A stretch of 64,000 nt of DNA, from NCBI GenBank assembly GCA_016715065.1, contig JADKBN010000015.1, forward strand, positions 124,001-188,000. The letters are read 5' to 3'. The stretch is from Fibrobacterota bacterium (GTDB lineage Bacteria; Fibrobacterota; Fibrobacteria; UBA5070). Below, piece after piece: positions 48,196-57,641 of the stretch. The position numbers were made by a program, and so were the translations under genes. How positions within the stretch are numbered: the first letter of the stretch is position 1; the number at the start of each line of letters is the position of its first letter. Below the pieces are notes generated by a model, which did not search any database, was not told the DNA's origin, and saw only the letters and a program-made list of their open reading frames with translations.

Positions 48196-48581
48196 CCGCC
48201 GACCTTGGAGGAACGCTCTTCCAACAGCCATTCCAAACCGCCCACCACCAGGCCTCCCGCCAGGTAGCACAGCAGGTCCCTGAAATCCGCCTGGCTTCCC
48301 AGTACGATGGCGGGAATGCTTCCCGGCCTCAGCCCGAGCAGATCGCCAAGATGGATCGCCTGCATTCCCTCCACGGCAAACGCGAAGACCACCACCCCGG
48401 GCAGCACGCGTCGCCATGGAGTGGTGACGAACGTGCGCACGATGGCGTGTACCAAAATCACCACCAGCACATCGCCCAGGTAGGGACGCACGAAATTGTC
48501 GGTCACCTTCGCCCCGATGAAGACCTCGAGCGCGAACAAGGCAAAGGCGAAAACAGCCCACGGAACGCTGAAACGGAACAT
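48192..48581 (-). CDS. DUF2809 membrane protein
   Basis: 129 residues with four predicted helices and the family pattern LGDVLVVILVHAIVRTF, then VEGMQAIHLGDLLGL and SQADFRDLLCYLAGG. Start at the ATG at 48581. It is coupled to the cupin gene. Confidence 0.85.
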   Translation of the reverse strand: MFRFSVPWAVFAFALFALEVFIGAKVTDNFVRPYLGDVLVVILVHAIVRTFVTTPWRRVLPGVVVFAFAVEGMQAIHLGDLLGLRPGSIPAIVLGSQADFRDLLCYLAGGLVVGGLEWLLEERSSKVGG

Positions 48582-48615
48582 GGAACGGAAGGCTAGAAAA
48601 GGGTGGAGCGGACAG

Positions 48616-49809
48616 TCAGGGAAGCATCGACAAGAGCGTGCGCGCGGGCACCACTGTCGGCGCTTTTCGAGTGAACGGATCGGCGGCGACGAAGTCCAGA
48701 TTGGAAACGACCTGGAAAGCATGAGGCGCTTTGATCTGCTCTTGAAAGTGGCGCAGCGAGGGGCTTAGTGTTGTTGCCGAAAGTTTCGCCTCGACCAAAA
48801 ACCATGGCTTTCCATCCCGCACCACCAGGAAATCCACCTCGCGCATCGCCTTGTCGCGCAGGTAGCGCAGCTCAAACTGGCCAAGACCGAAATCCTGCCA
48901 GGTTTCCACAGCCTTGAGCAGGTGGCAAGCCACCAGAGTTTCAAACCTCGCTCCCTCGTCACTCACCTCGCTCCAGTCGCGCAAAAACCACTTGGGCTCC
49001 TTGCGCAGGGACTTCGCGACGCTGGCGAACCAAGGCCGCACCACGAAGCCATAATGCAACGACACCAGCAACTCCACCCATCGCCTGACCGTATCCACGG
49101 ATACCTGGATGTCCTGTGCCAGGTTCGATAGCACCAGTTGGCCACCCGAGCGATCGGCCAGCAATTTGGTCAACAGCTCCAGATGCCCCAATTCATGGAT
49201 GCGAGCGATCTCCCTTACATCCTCTCGCAACAATTGTTGGCGGCGCAGTCCACGCCAGCGTGTCGTGAACCGGTCCTGCCGACGCGCGAATGGCTCCGGG
49301 AATCCCCCATGGCGCCAAAGCGCATTCCACTCCTCCTCGGAGATCGGCTCCGGGGTCGCCAACAAATCCTCCGACGGACGAGGGTGCAAAACCTCGCCGA
49401 CAGAAAATGGATGAACCCGGTACAGAAAATAGCGTCCCATCAGACTGTCGCCACCTTTGCGCCAGGCATCCAGCCGAGAGGAACCGGTCACGAGGATCTT
49501 CACGCGATCTTCGTAGGTGTCGAAGAAGCCTTTCAGAAAGGATTTCCAACGAGCGTTCTTGTGGAGCTCATCGAAGGCCACCACAGGAAGCTCGCTGGTC
49601 AAACGGTCCAATCCGATCCGATCGGCGACCGCGGCAGGACCTTTGAGGATCAATGCCCGGTCATCGAGATTGTCCCAATCCAGATAGGTCCCGCGAGTGC
49701 GACAAAGCGAGGTCTTGCCGACCTGGCGAGGCCCCACCAGAAATGCCATCTGGCGGTTTTCACGCATGTGCTGACTGAGAACTTCATCATACAGGCGAGG
49801 GATCGACAT
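48616..49809 (-). CDS. AAA ATPase with DUF4143 domain
   Basis: 397 residues. An N-terminal AAA_14 domain with Walker A (FLVGPRQVGKTSL) and Walker B (LPVVAFDELHK), sensor VTGSSRLDAWRKGG, and a C-terminal DUF4143/PD-(D/E)XK-like half (EVDFLVVRDGKPWFLVEAKL) whose D...EAK residues match a nuclease-like fold. Such proteins are widespread and poorly understood; some are linked to mobile or defence genes. A perfect 13-bp inverted repeat lies just upstream (49827-49856), a likely operator. It is intact. Confidence 0.9.
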   Translation of the reverse strand: MSIPRLYDEVLSQHMRENRQMAFLVGPRQVGKTSLCRTRGTYLDWDNLDDRALILKGPAAVADRIGLDRLTSELPVVAFDELHKNARWKSFLKGFFDTYEDRVKILVTGSSRLDAWRKGGDSLMGRYFLYRVHPFSVGEVLHPRPSEDLLATPEPISEEEWNALWRHGGFPEPFARRQDRFTTRWRGLRRQQLLREDVREIARIHELGHLELLTKLLADRSGGQLVLSNLAQDIQVSVDTVRRWVELLVSLHYGFVVRPWFASVAKSLRKEPKWFLRDWSEVSDEGARFETLVACHLLKAVETWQDFGLGQFELRYLRDKAMREVDFLVVRDGKPWFLVEAKLSATTLSPSLRHFQEQIKAPHAFQVVSNLDFVAADPFTRKAPTVVPARTLLSMLP

Positions 49810-49826
49810 GGACCAAATATACCATT

Positions 49827-49856
49827 ATCGTAAAATAGTTCGGACTATTTTACGAT
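49827..49856. promoter_or_regulatory. Perfect palindrome upstream of the AAA/DUF4143 gene
   Basis: ATCGTAAAATAGT (49827-49839), TCGG, ACTATTTTACGAT (49844-49856). Exact 13-bp arms, 17 bp before the ATG, A+T-rich against a GC-rich background, with no T-run. It fits an operator better than a terminator. Confidence 0.6.
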
Positions 49857-49866
49857 CAATGCGCTT

Positions 49867-50409
49867 TTAGGCATCGAAGGACTCGAAAACAACCCCACTT
49901 GTCCCATGCCAATGCCCCTGGAAAGCGTCCGACTGAAGGGAGCCCGGCTTGCGGGTCCCGTCCGCATCCAATCCCGTGGCCGCCCGACCAGTCACGATGT
50001 AGTCAGCCCCGCGCAGAAATTGTCCACGCAAGTCGGGAATCGTCATCCCGTTCACCTCCGCCTGCCCTGCAGCCAACAGCCAGCTTTTGCCCGAATTGGG
50101 CAGAAAACCGTCGCTTTCAGGTTCGGAAAGGAATGCGGCGATCGTGCCCTTGGGAATCTGGCGCGTGGTATCCAACCGCACCACATCCGCGCGAAGGGAC
50201 GCCATCGAGTCACTCCATCGAGGGGAGGAAAGCCGTTGGATCACGGTGTCCTTGGCCCCCAGCGCCTTCGCCAAACTATCGATCCGTGCAGCCAAAAACT
50301 CGAAGTTCCCGTTAACTTCGGATGCTTTGGCGGAGTTCCCCGTTTGGAGTCGAACAAATTCCGCCGAAGCGGAATGGGCAAAAATTGCGCAGATAACGAG
50401 TAGACGCAT
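49867..50409 (-). CDS. Secreted tail-collar-like protein, apparently short
   Basis: 180 residues with a signal peptide (MRLLVICAIFAHSASA), a coiled coil (FEFLAARIDSLAKALGAKD) and a phage tail-collar-like segment (GTIAAFLSE; WLLAAGQ; VNGMTIPDLRGQFLRGAD; SDAFQGHWHG). Collar domains normally continue with a second beta-part after GHxH; here a stop follows SFDA. It may be truncated, or this may be the natural short form of bacterial exported homologues. The role is unknown. Confidence 0.55.
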   Translation of the reverse strand: MRLLVICAIFAHSASAEFVRLQTGNSAKASEVNGNFEFLAARIDSLAKALGAKDTVIQRLSSPRWSDSMASLRADVVRLDTTRQIPKGTIAAFLSEPESDGFLPNSGKSWLLAAGQAEVNGMTIPDLRGQFLRGADYIVTGRAATGLDADGTRKPGSLQSDAFQGHWHGTSGVVFESFDA

Positions 50410-50472
50410 GGTGCTCTCCAGTGAAGGATCGGAATTGACGGAAAGAAAGGTGCACTATTGGCCGACTTGCGA

Positions 50473-51600
50473 CTACCCCGACAACTCCACCGCGATGGCA
50501 TCCAGCAAAAGCCATCCATCTCCCACCAACCGGACAGTATCTGCACCTGCAACCACCTGCCCGGCGGCGATCCGTCGTGCGATCGACCCGAGCGGGATCT
50601 GCTTCTGGGGGAACTCCGCGCGCAATCTCGCGAGGTCCACCCCTCGCTCTTGGCGCAATCCCAGGAACCACTCCTCCGTCCAGCGTTCCTCCAGGTCAAG
50701 CTCTTCGGCCGCGACACCCTGCACGGGGCATCCGGCGTCCACCCACTCGGACCACGCACCCAGGCCGCGCGGATTGCGCCAGCGCAAGTAGGGCTCGTAG
50801 CCATGGGCCGCGTTGCCGGCGGCCAGCCAGGTGGAGCGCGTGTCCCAATAGGCCTCGTTGTGGCGGCACTCCTGGCCGGGGGTCGCGAAGTTGGAAACCT
50901 CGTACCGACAAATTCCGGCATCCGCGAGCAACGCCACGCCTTGCAGATACATGTCCGCGTAGAGGTCTTCGTCGGCCTCCTGAAGCTTGCCTGCCTCGTG
51001 CTGCTTCCAGAAATCCGTGCCCGGCTCCAGGGTGAGCCCGTAGAACGAGACATGGGAAGGCTTCCATGAAAGGAGCGCTTCCAAGGAGGACAAAAACTGA
51101 TCCAACGTCTGACCCGGAAGCGCGAAGATCTGGTCGGCGCTCCAGCGCAAGCCGGATCCGGCCACCAGATCCAACGCGGTTCGAGCCTGGTCGGCGTCGT
51201 GCGCGCGTCCCATGCGTTTCAAGAGCTCGGGCTCGAAGGACTGCACGCCCAGCGAAACCCGGTTCACCCCGGACGATCGGGCCAAGCCCAACTTCGCGGG
51301 AGTCAGCGAGACGGGATTGGCCTCCATCGACCATTCGCACCCCTCTGCGAGCCGGAAATTGTCATTGACCGCACGGCACAGCCTCTCCAGACCGCGCTCG
51401 GAAAGCGCCGACGGAGTCCCGCCTCCGAAGAACACGGAAAACAAAGGCCCCGAGGCATCTCTGCCCCGGAGCCCGAGTTCTCGTTCGATACGCCCCAGCC
51501 AGGCTTCCTCTTCACTCCCGCGATCCGCCCACGAGGCGAAGTCGCAGTACGCGCACTTGGTCTCGCAGAAGGGAACGTGGACGTAGAGGGACGGATTCAC
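50473..51600 (-). CDS. hemW: Radical SAM heme chaperone HemW
   Basis: 375 residues; radical SAM cluster motif CETKCAYCDF (Cys 12, 16, 19), GGGTPSALSERGLERL and the C-terminal HemW domain. It lacks the extra N-terminal Cys of the oxygen-independent CPO HemN, so HemW is preferred. It inserts heme into respiratory enzymes. The gene follows ftsZ after the repeat at 51611-51668. Confidence 0.9.
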   Translation of the reverse strand: MNPSLYVHVPFCETKCAYCDFASWADRGSEEEAWLGRIERELGLRGRDASGPLFSVFFGGGTPSALSERGLERLCRAVNDNFRLAEGCEWSMEANPVSLTPAKLGLARSSGVNRVSLGVQSFEPELLKRMGRAHDADQARTALDLVAGSGLRWSADQIFALPGQTLDQFLSSLEALLSWKPSHVSFYGLTLEPGTDFWKQHEAGKLQEADEDLYADMYLQGVALLADAGICRYEVSNFATPGQECRHNEAYWDTRSTWLAAGNAAHGYEPYLRWRNPRGLGAWSEWVDAGCPVQGVAAEELDLEERWTEEWFLGLRQERGVDLARLRAEFPQKQIPLGSIARRIAAGQVVAGADTVRLVGDGWLLLDAIAVELSG

Positions 51601-51610
51601 CGCTCGCCCA

Positions 51611-51668
51611 TCGAGACGGCCTTCGGCCTCCTCAGGCCTGTCCTGAGCTTGTCGAAGGGACGAACGGC
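51611..51668. repeat. Dispersed palindromic repeat, copy 4
   Basis: TCGAGACGGCCTTCGGC, CTCCTCAGGCCTGTCCTGAG, then CTTGTCGAAGGGACGAACGG. The CCTGAGCTTGTCGAAGG core is a commonly seen bacterial dispersed repeat. Confidence 0.8.
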
Positions 51669-51678
51669 GGATTCCATC

Positions 51679-53058
51679 TCAGCCGCGCTGGCGCAGGTAG
51701 GCGGGCTTCTCGATGTCGTCGTCCATGTCGTCTTCCAGATCCGGCACGAAGATCCCGCGCGGCCGGCTGCTCAAGGGAGCCACGGCCACCTGGCTTCCCG
51801 ACGGATCGCGACGCAGTCCCCGCGTGGTTGCGGGTTGCTGGGGGGCGACCGGCATCTGGCCGGATGGACGCTGGGCGCCGCGAGCGGCGATCGATCCCGT
51901 TCCCGCGCGAGTTCCCTCCACCGGTGCCGGCTGCTGCCAGGCGTTCCAGCTGGTCGCAGGCGCCGAGACGGGCGCCTGGGGCTGGGGAGCCTGGTAGGTG
52001 GGCTGCGGGGGCGGAGCCTGGCGCCAGGTCTGCTGCGGAGCCTGGGGCTGCTGGGAGTAGGTGGGCATCCCGTTGGTCTGCGGCAGATTCTGCATGTCCG
52101 GATCGAATCCGGTGGCGATCAGCGTGACGCGGAACTCGTCGGTGGTGTCGTCTTCGCCGAAGCCGAAGATGATGTTCTCCTCGGCTTCGTCGCCGACCGC
52201 GGCGCGGAAGTACTCCATCACCTCGTTGATCTCGAATGCCAGAATCTGTCCGCCCGTGATGTTCACCAGCATGCCGCGGGCGCCTCGGATGTCCACCGCG
52301 TCCAGAAGAGGGCAGTGCAGGGCCTGCTCGGCGGCGATCCGCGCGCGTCCTTCGCCGGTCGCGCAACCCGAACCCATGAGGGCCTGGCCGGATTCGCGCA
52401 TGATGGCGGAAACGTCGGCGAAGTCCACGTTCATTTCGCCGGGACGCAGGATCATCTCGGAGATCCCGCGCGCGGCGTTGTGCAAAACCTCGTCGGCGGT
52501 GCGGAACGCTTCGCGCATGGTCATGGTCTTGGAGGCCACCGAAAGCAGCTTCTGGTTGGGGATCACGATCATCGTGTCCACGCAGGCGCGCAGGGCGGCC
52601 AAGCCGTCGCGGGCGTTGCGCTTTCTGACCATGCCTTCCCAATCAAAGGGGCGGGTGACCACGGCCACGGTGAGGATGCCCAATTCGCGGGCGATCTCGG
52701 CCACCACGGGAGCCGCACCGGTCCCCGTGCCACCGCCCATGCCGGCGGTGATGAACACCATGTCGGCGCCCTTGAGCTTTTCGGCCACGATCTCCTGGCT
52801 CTCCTCGATGGACTGGCGTCCGCGATCCGGATTGGCGCCCGCACCCAAGCCGCGCGTGGTGGCGGAGCCGATCTGGATCTTCACCTCGGCGAGGTTTCGC
52901 TCCAGTACCTGGAGATCGGTGTTGATCGAGATGAACTCGACGCCGCGGAGGCCCGCTTCGATCATGCGGTTGACCGCGTTTCCGCCGGCGCCGCCGACAC
53001 CGACAACCTTGATTCGCGCAGGGCTCGACTCGCTTGTGCTTTCGAGAGCGAAGTTCAT
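51679..53058 (-). CDS. ftsZ: Cell division protein FtsZ
   Basis: 459 residues. GTP-binding tubulin signature GMGGGTGTGAAP, N-terminal VVGVGGAGGNAVNRM, T7 loop region NVDFADVSAIM, a long Pro/Gln linker (QAPQQTWRQAPPPQPTYQAP) and a C-terminal conserved peptide (EKPAYLRQRG), longer and more Gln-rich than usual. It builds the Z-ring. It starts at the ATG at 53058 after a strong AAGGAGA ribosome-binding site. Confidence 0.97.
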   Translation of the reverse strand: MNFALESTSESSPARIKVVGVGGAGGNAVNRMIEAGLRGVEFISINTDLQVLERNLAEVKIQIGSATTRGLGAGANPDRGRQSIEESQEIVAEKLKGADMVFITAGMGGGTGTGAAPVVAEIARELGILTVAVVTRPFDWEGMVRKRNARDGLAALRACVDTMIVIPNQKLLSVASKTMTMREAFRTADEVLHNAARGISEMILRPGEMNVDFADVSAIMRESGQALMGSGCATGEGRARIAAEQALHCPLLDAVDIRGARGMLVNITGGQILAFEINEVMEYFRAAVGDEAEENIIFGFGEDDTTDEFRVTLIATGFDPDMQNLPQTNGMPTYSQQPQAPQQTWRQAPPPQPTYQAPQPQAPVSAPATSWNAWQQPAPVEGTRAGTGSIAARGAQRPSGQMPVAPQQPATTRGLRRDPSGSQVAVAPLSSRPRGIFVPDLEDDMDDDIEKPAYLRQRG

Positions 53059-53108
53059 GGTGTTCTCCTTGATGGACGTTTGGGTGTTCGTTGAGTGATG
53101 TTCAGAAA

Positions 53109-54359
53109 TCAGAAGTAGCGGGAGACCCATCGGGTCATCCGCTGGAAAATGTCCTTGAGCGTGTCGCCGCCTTGGGATCCGGTCCCTTGGACAGGACCTG
53201 TCGAAGCGTCGCCGCGACCGTACAGCACCAATCCCACGCCGGTGGCGTGCTTGGGCGTGGATGCGGAATCGACCAATCCGCCGAACCCGCGCGGGGTTCC
53301 CAGGCGCACGGGAAGCCCGATGACGTGGCTGGCCAATTCCGCCGAGCCATGCAGCAGGGATCCGCCTCCGGTGAGGACCAGACCCGCACCGAGCGAAACC
53401 TGGCCACCCAGCGAGCGAAGTTCGGCAGCCACGCCGCGGTAGATTTCCACCATGCGCGGCTCGATGATCGCGGCCAGTTCCAATCGGGTCAGCTCGCGCT
53501 GGTCGAACGCCCCCACGCCGGGAACCACGAAGCATTCCTCTCGCGGCACCATGGCCTGCATGGCGGATCCGTACTTCTTCTTGATCTCCTCGGCGCGACC
53601 CTTGGGGACCTTGATTCCGTAGGCGACGTCGGTGGTCACCAGGTCCCCACCGATGGGGATGGAGCTGGTGTGGCGGATGCACGATCCGCTGAAGATGGCG
53701 AGATCCGTCGTGCCGCCGCCGATGTCGACCATCGCGACGCCCATCTCCTTCTCGTCTTCGTCAAGGACGGCCACGGAAGAAGCCAACGGCTCCAGCACGA
53801 TGTCCGCGACGCGCAAACCCGCTCCTTCCACGGCCTGCAACAGGCTCTGGACCTTGGCGACATCTCCTGTCACGATGTGGACTTCGCCTTCCAGGCGCAC
53901 GCCGGTCATGCCCACCGGATCCAGGATCCCGGGCTGGTCGTCGACCACGAACGTCTGCGGAACCACATGGAGCACCTTGCGACCCGGCGTGAGCGGCACC
54001 GCTTGGGCAGCCTCCACCACGCGGTCCACGTCTTCCTGGTGGATGATGCCGCCCTTGCGGCTCACGGCGATCACCCCGCGACTATTCTTCGCCTGGATGT
54101 GCGCTCCCGCGATCCCCACGAACACTTCCTGCACATCCACGCCGCTCATGAGCTCGGCTTCTTCCACCGCCTTGCGGATGCTCTCGATGGTCTTCTGGAT
54201 GTTCATCACCACGCCGCGGCGCAGCCCGGTGCAGTTCTCCGTTCCCACACCGATGATGTCGATGCGACCGTCAGGCCCTATTTCGCCGATGATGGCGCAC
54301 ACCTTGGTGGTTCCGATGTCCAGCCCGGTGACGATTCTTCCCTGTTCGCGGGCTTTCAT
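53109..54359 (-). CDS. ftsA: Cell division protein FtsA
   Basis: 416 residues, actin-like. GLDIGTTKVCAIIGE phosphate loop, GVAMVDIGGGTTDLAIF, and the C-terminal amphipathic helix DIFQRMTRWVSRYF that binds the membrane and tethers FtsZ. Start at the ATG at 54359 after a GGAGG ribosome-binding site; it overlaps ftsQ by ATGA. Complete. Confidence 0.95.
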   Translation of the reverse strand: MKAREQGRIVTGLDIGTTKVCAIIGEIGPDGRIDIIGVGTENCTGLRRGVVMNIQKTIESIRKAVEEAELMSGVDVQEVFVGIAGAHIQAKNSRGVIAVSRKGGIIHQEDVDRVVEAAQAVPLTPGRKVLHVVPQTFVVDDQPGILDPVGMTGVRLEGEVHIVTGDVAKVQSLLQAVEGAGLRVADIVLEPLASSVAVLDEDEKEMGVAMVDIGGGTTDLAIFSGSCIRHTSSIPIGGDLVTTDVAYGIKVPKGRAEEIKKKYGSAMQAMVPREECFVVPGVGAFDQRELTRLELAAIIEPRMVEIYRGVAAELRSLGGQVSLGAGLVLTGGGSLLHGSAELASHVIGLPVRLGTPRGFGGLVDSASTPKHATGVGLVLYGRGDASTGPVQGTGSQGGDTLKDIFQRMTRWVSRYF

Positions 54360-55201
54360 CAGGTACCTCCTTGGGCGCGGCGCAGGGCCGCACAAGATCC
54401 GTGGCGAAGGTCGATTTCCGAAAACGTCCGCCAGCGTTCCCCGAGTTCGGTGCGAAGAAGGCTCCATCGGGAGATCCCGATCTTCCAGCCCGAGGCGCTG
54501 ACCAGGGCGATCGGCTCCTGAGCCCCCAAGCGGACCTCGAGGCTTCCGCCGCGGAGGACCTTGACTTCGATGTCGGTGCGACCAGCCGCCTTCATTCCTT
54601 CCAGCGCCAGCAGGGCGTTTCGCAACGCGACCGAATCCGCGGCCGTACGCCTTGCGATGGGGCTTGCCAACAGCGGCAGCTCCGCAAAGCCGCGCGGATC
54701 CAGCACGACACCATCGGATGCGATCCAATTTCCGTCCGGAAGACGCGCCACCGGGGAACGCTCCTGCAGACGGATGCGCACGCCGTGGAGCCAGTCCCGC
54801 GACAGTTGGGCATCGAGGATCCATGGATGGGTCCGCAAGCGTTTGCGCGCCGCGTCCAGGTCCAACGAATACAAGTTCGTGCCGGCGGAAAGGCCGGACC
54901 GACGCGCGGCTTCCATACCGCCCACCCGGCCTTGGGTCTGAACGCTGATGGTCTGGAGACCTGTCCAGCGGGGGTCCTGCAGGAATTTCCAAGCCCAGAT
55001 TCCGGCACCGGCCAGGAGACCGATCGCGGCCACTGCCAGAAGGATCTTCGGACTGGCGCTGCGGGCCTGGGCCACGATGCGCTCGCGCTTTTCCATGCGG
55101 GCGGCCACGCGCGTGACCTCGCTCAGACGGGCGTTGGTTCCCTGGCGACGCGACCGCGTGCTGCCGGAAGGAGAATTCCGGGTCAAGGTGGGGCCGCTCA
55201 T
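54359..55201 (-). CDS. ftsQ: Cell division protein FtsQ
   Basis: 280 residues, bitopic. A long Arg-rich cytoplasmic start, one TM (ILLAVAAIGLLAGAGIWAW), a POTRA domain (LSAGTNLYSLDLDAARKRLR; HPWILDAQLSRDWLHGVRIR) and a C-terminal beta domain. It recruits late division proteins. Complete, in the normal dcw position. Confidence 0.9.
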   Translation of the reverse strand: MSGPTLTRNSPSGSTRSRRQGTNARLSEVTRVAARMEKRERIVAQARSASPKILLAVAAIGLLAGAGIWAWKFLQDPRWTGLQTISVQTQGRVGGMEAARRSGLSAGTNLYSLDLDAARKRLRTHPWILDAQLSRDWLHGVRIRLQERSPVARLPDGNWIASDGVVLDPRGFAELPLLASPIARRTAADSVALRNALLALEGMKAAGRTDIEVKVLRGGSLEVRLGAQEPIALVSASGWKIGISRWSLLRTELGERWRTFSEIDLRHGSCAALRRAQGGT

Positions 55202-56559
55202 GAGGTTTTCCCCGCGAACTCGTGGGCCCACGATCCGACATCCCCGGCTCCGGCGAACACCAGCACCCAATCGCCTTCGTGGGAAAGATCCGACATTTTC
55301 TGCGACGCTTCGATGCTCCCCGACACGAGCTCCAACCGAGCACCGGAAGGTGCGCGAGCCACGATGGCCGAAGACGGCAGGCCCTGGTCCGGTGTTTCGC
55401 GGGCCGGATACACCGGCGCGACGAAGGCGCGATCGGCCGCGGCCAGCGCTCCGGCGAACGCCGCGGCGAAATGGGCGGTGCGCGAGTACAGGTGAGGCTG
55501 GAACACGATCGCGATCCGGCGATCCCCCTGGCTTTCCCGCAAGGCTTGCAAGGTGGCGGAAAGTTCGGTCGGATGGTGGGCGTAGTCTTCCACCACGGGG
55601 CATCCGCCGCGGACTCCCACGAAATCCAGGCGCCGCCGCGCTCCCCGGAAACCTTCCAAGGCCCGAGCGGCGAGGCCGGGATGCACTCCTTCTCCAACCG
55701 CCACACCCAGGGCCGCCAGTGCGTTCAGGCGATTGTGCCTTCCGGCGATGCCGAGCTTCACATTGGTCAGGAATCGTCCATCCAGGTGGACGTCGAAGGA
55801 ATCGGCGCCGGTGTCGGTCCCACGCAGGCGCGCACCCTCGGAAAATCCGTACGAGAGGACCTCGGCGGCAAGCCCTATGGCCAAGCCCCGCGATCCGGCG
55901 TCGTCGTGGCACAAGAGCGCCACGCCATGGAACGGAAGCTTCGCCAGAAATTGACGGAACGTGCGATCCAGGTCGGCCAGATCCGCGTAGCAGTCGAGGT
56001 GGTCTTCCTCGAGATTCGTGACGACCGCGACATCCGGATGGAACTGGAGGAAGGTCCGATCGAACTCGTCGGTCTCCACCACCAGAGGACCCGCGGCTCC
56101 GGGAACGATCGCGTCCAGGGGATCCGTGGGCACACCGCCGGGAAGCACGCAGGGAGCCAATCCGGCTTCGCGGAGGATCCGTCCCAGCATGAGAGTCGTG
56201 GTGGTCTTTCCGTGCGTGCCGGAAAGGCAAAGCGACCGGGAAGAACGGGTCACTTCGCCCAATGCCTCGGCCCGGCGCACCACGGGAATCCCCGCCTGCA
56301 AGGCGGCGGCGATTTCCGGATGATCCAAGGGCACGGCGCTGGTGCGGATCACCAGATTCGCACCCGTGGCCAACGACGGATCGTGTCCGGCGCGGGCATC
56401 CACTCCCAGCTCGCGAAGCCACGCGAGATTGGAGGATTCCTCGCGATCGGTGCCGCTGACGGAAAATCCGCGCGCGGCGTGCCAGGCGGCCAACGGTGCC
56501 ATGCCGGCTCCGCCGATGCCCGTGAAATGGAGTTTTGGGAAACGATGGAGAGGAATCAT
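55198..56559 (-). CDS. murC: UDP-N-acetylmuramate-L-alanine ligase MurC
   Basis: 453 residues. Adds L-alanine to UDP-MurNAc. ATP-binding SGTHGKTTTTLMLG, Glu-Asp in LEEDHLDCY, Mur ligase His in EDYAHHPTEL. It overlaps murG and ftsQ by ATGA. Complete, unlike the murD-like gene upstream. Confidence 0.96.
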   Translation of the reverse strand: MIPLHRFPKLHFTGIGGAGMAPLAAWHAARGFSVSGTDREESSNLAWLRELGVDARAGHDPSLATGANLVIRTSAVPLDHPEIAAALQAGIPVVRRAEALGEVTRSSRSLCLSGTHGKTTTTLMLGRILREAGLAPCVLPGGVPTDPLDAIVPGAAGPLVVETDEFDRTFLQFHPDVAVVTNLEEDHLDCYADLADLDRTFRQFLAKLPFHGVALLCHDDAGSRGLAIGLAAEVLSYGFSEGARLRGTDTGADSFDVHLDGRFLTNVKLGIAGRHNRLNALAALGVAVGEGVHPGLAARALEGFRGARRRLDFVGVRGGCPVVEDYAHHPTELSATLQALRESQGDRRIAIVFQPHLYSRTAHFAAAFAGALAAADRAFVAPVYPARETPDQGLPSSAIVARAPSGARLELVSGSIEASQKMSDLSHEGDWVLVFAGAGDVGSWAHEFAGKTS

Positions 56560-57641
56560 GCCGCCCTCCCCGAGGGATTGGCGGCATCCACCACCGCTTG
56601 CGCCAGGTCGTGGGCGCAACGCGGCCTTCCAAAGGAAAGCATGGCTCGCGATGCCGCTTCCCGACGTTGCCACAATCCGTCCAAGGCCTCGGTCGCGCGA
56701 CCCGGAGTCCATTGCGACTCCAGGACGACCATGGCCGCTCCCGCCGATTCGTATTCGCGTGCGTTGATCTCCTGGTGGTTTCCTGTCGCAGACGGGAAAG
56801 GAACCAGAACCGAAGGCAATCCGTGGAGTGCGAGTTCGCCGAGAGTGGAACCACCCGATCGGGTCAAGGCGAGATCCGCCGCTCCGAAGGCGCCATACAC
56901 GTCGGGCACGAAGGCTTCCGCGCGTACGCCCTCGAGGGTGGCGGCGACCTTGCGCGCCTCCTCGAGCCCCGCGGCACCGGTCTGCCACAGGATCTTCCAT
57001 CCCTTGGCGACAAGGCGGGCCGATTCCTCCGCCAAGATCCGGTTGACTCCGCGAGCCCCTTGGGAGCCTCCGATCACCACCAGGAAACGATCTTCCGGCG
57101 AAAGCGCCAAGGCCTCGCGCATTTGGACTCGGGTGCGACCATCCAGCGGGCGGACGGGATTTCCCACCACCTCGCCCCGCGGCAGGCGCGAGGCCCCTGC
57201 GGGCGATCCAGCGAACACGCGGCTGGCCATGCGCGCCAGGATGCGGTTGGCCACGCCGGGATGGCTGTTCGCCTCGTGGACGACCAACGGGATGCCCAGG
57301 CGCTTGGCGGCGATCCCGGCCGGAAGGCAGACGTAGCCACCGGTGGCGAACACCACTTGGACGCGTTCCGAGGTCAGAACTTGACTTGCTTGCGAAACGG
57401 CCTGGGAGGCCACGAAGGGCAACGCCAGATTTCTCCAGATCTTGGAGCGGTGCAAGGGCACGGCCTTGACGCCGCGGAACTCGAAGCCGCCCTGGCGCGC
57501 CCAGGTCTCTTCCGCGCTGCCCGGTCTGCCCACCACCACCAGGCTGGCTCCGTGTTCTTCGCGCAGGACCTTCCCCACCGCCAGGGCGGGAAAGACGTGT
57601 CCGCCCGTGCCACCGCACGCCAGGGCCACCTTCAATTCCAT
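56556..57641 (-). CDS. murG: UDP-GlcNAc transferase MurG
   Basis: 361 residues, GT28. Makes lipid II from lipid I on the inner membrane. N-terminal CGGTGGHVFPALAVG, acceptor loop VHEANSHPGVANR and nucleotide motif TRSGGSTLGELALHG. Complete. Confidence 0.96.
   Translation of the reverse strand: MELKVALACGGTGGHVFPALAVGKVLREEHGASLVVVGRPGSAEETWARQGGFEFRGVKAVPLHRSKIWRNLALPFVASQAVSQASQVLTSERVQVVFATGGYVCLPAGIAAKRLGIPLVVHEANSHPGVANRILARMASRVFAGSPAGASRLPRGEVVGNPVRPLDGRTRVQMREALALSPEDRFLVVIGGSQGARGVNRILAEESARLVAKGWKILWQTGAAGLEEARKVAATLEGVRAEAFVPDVYGAFGAADLALTRSGGSTLGELALHGLPSVLVPFPSATGNHQEINAREYESAGAAMVVLESQWTPGRATEALDGLWQRREAASRAMLSFGRPRCAHDLAQAVVDAANPSGRAA

Noticed and set aside
49867..50409. Prophage remnant from the tail-collar-like gene
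   Set aside because: It has a signal peptide and no other phage gene nearby; such collar domains also occur in exported bacterial proteins.
51601..51668. Readable peptide PVLSLSKG as part of a gene
   Set aside because: This is the usual translation of the CCTGAGCTTGTCGAAGG repeat, not a coding sequence.
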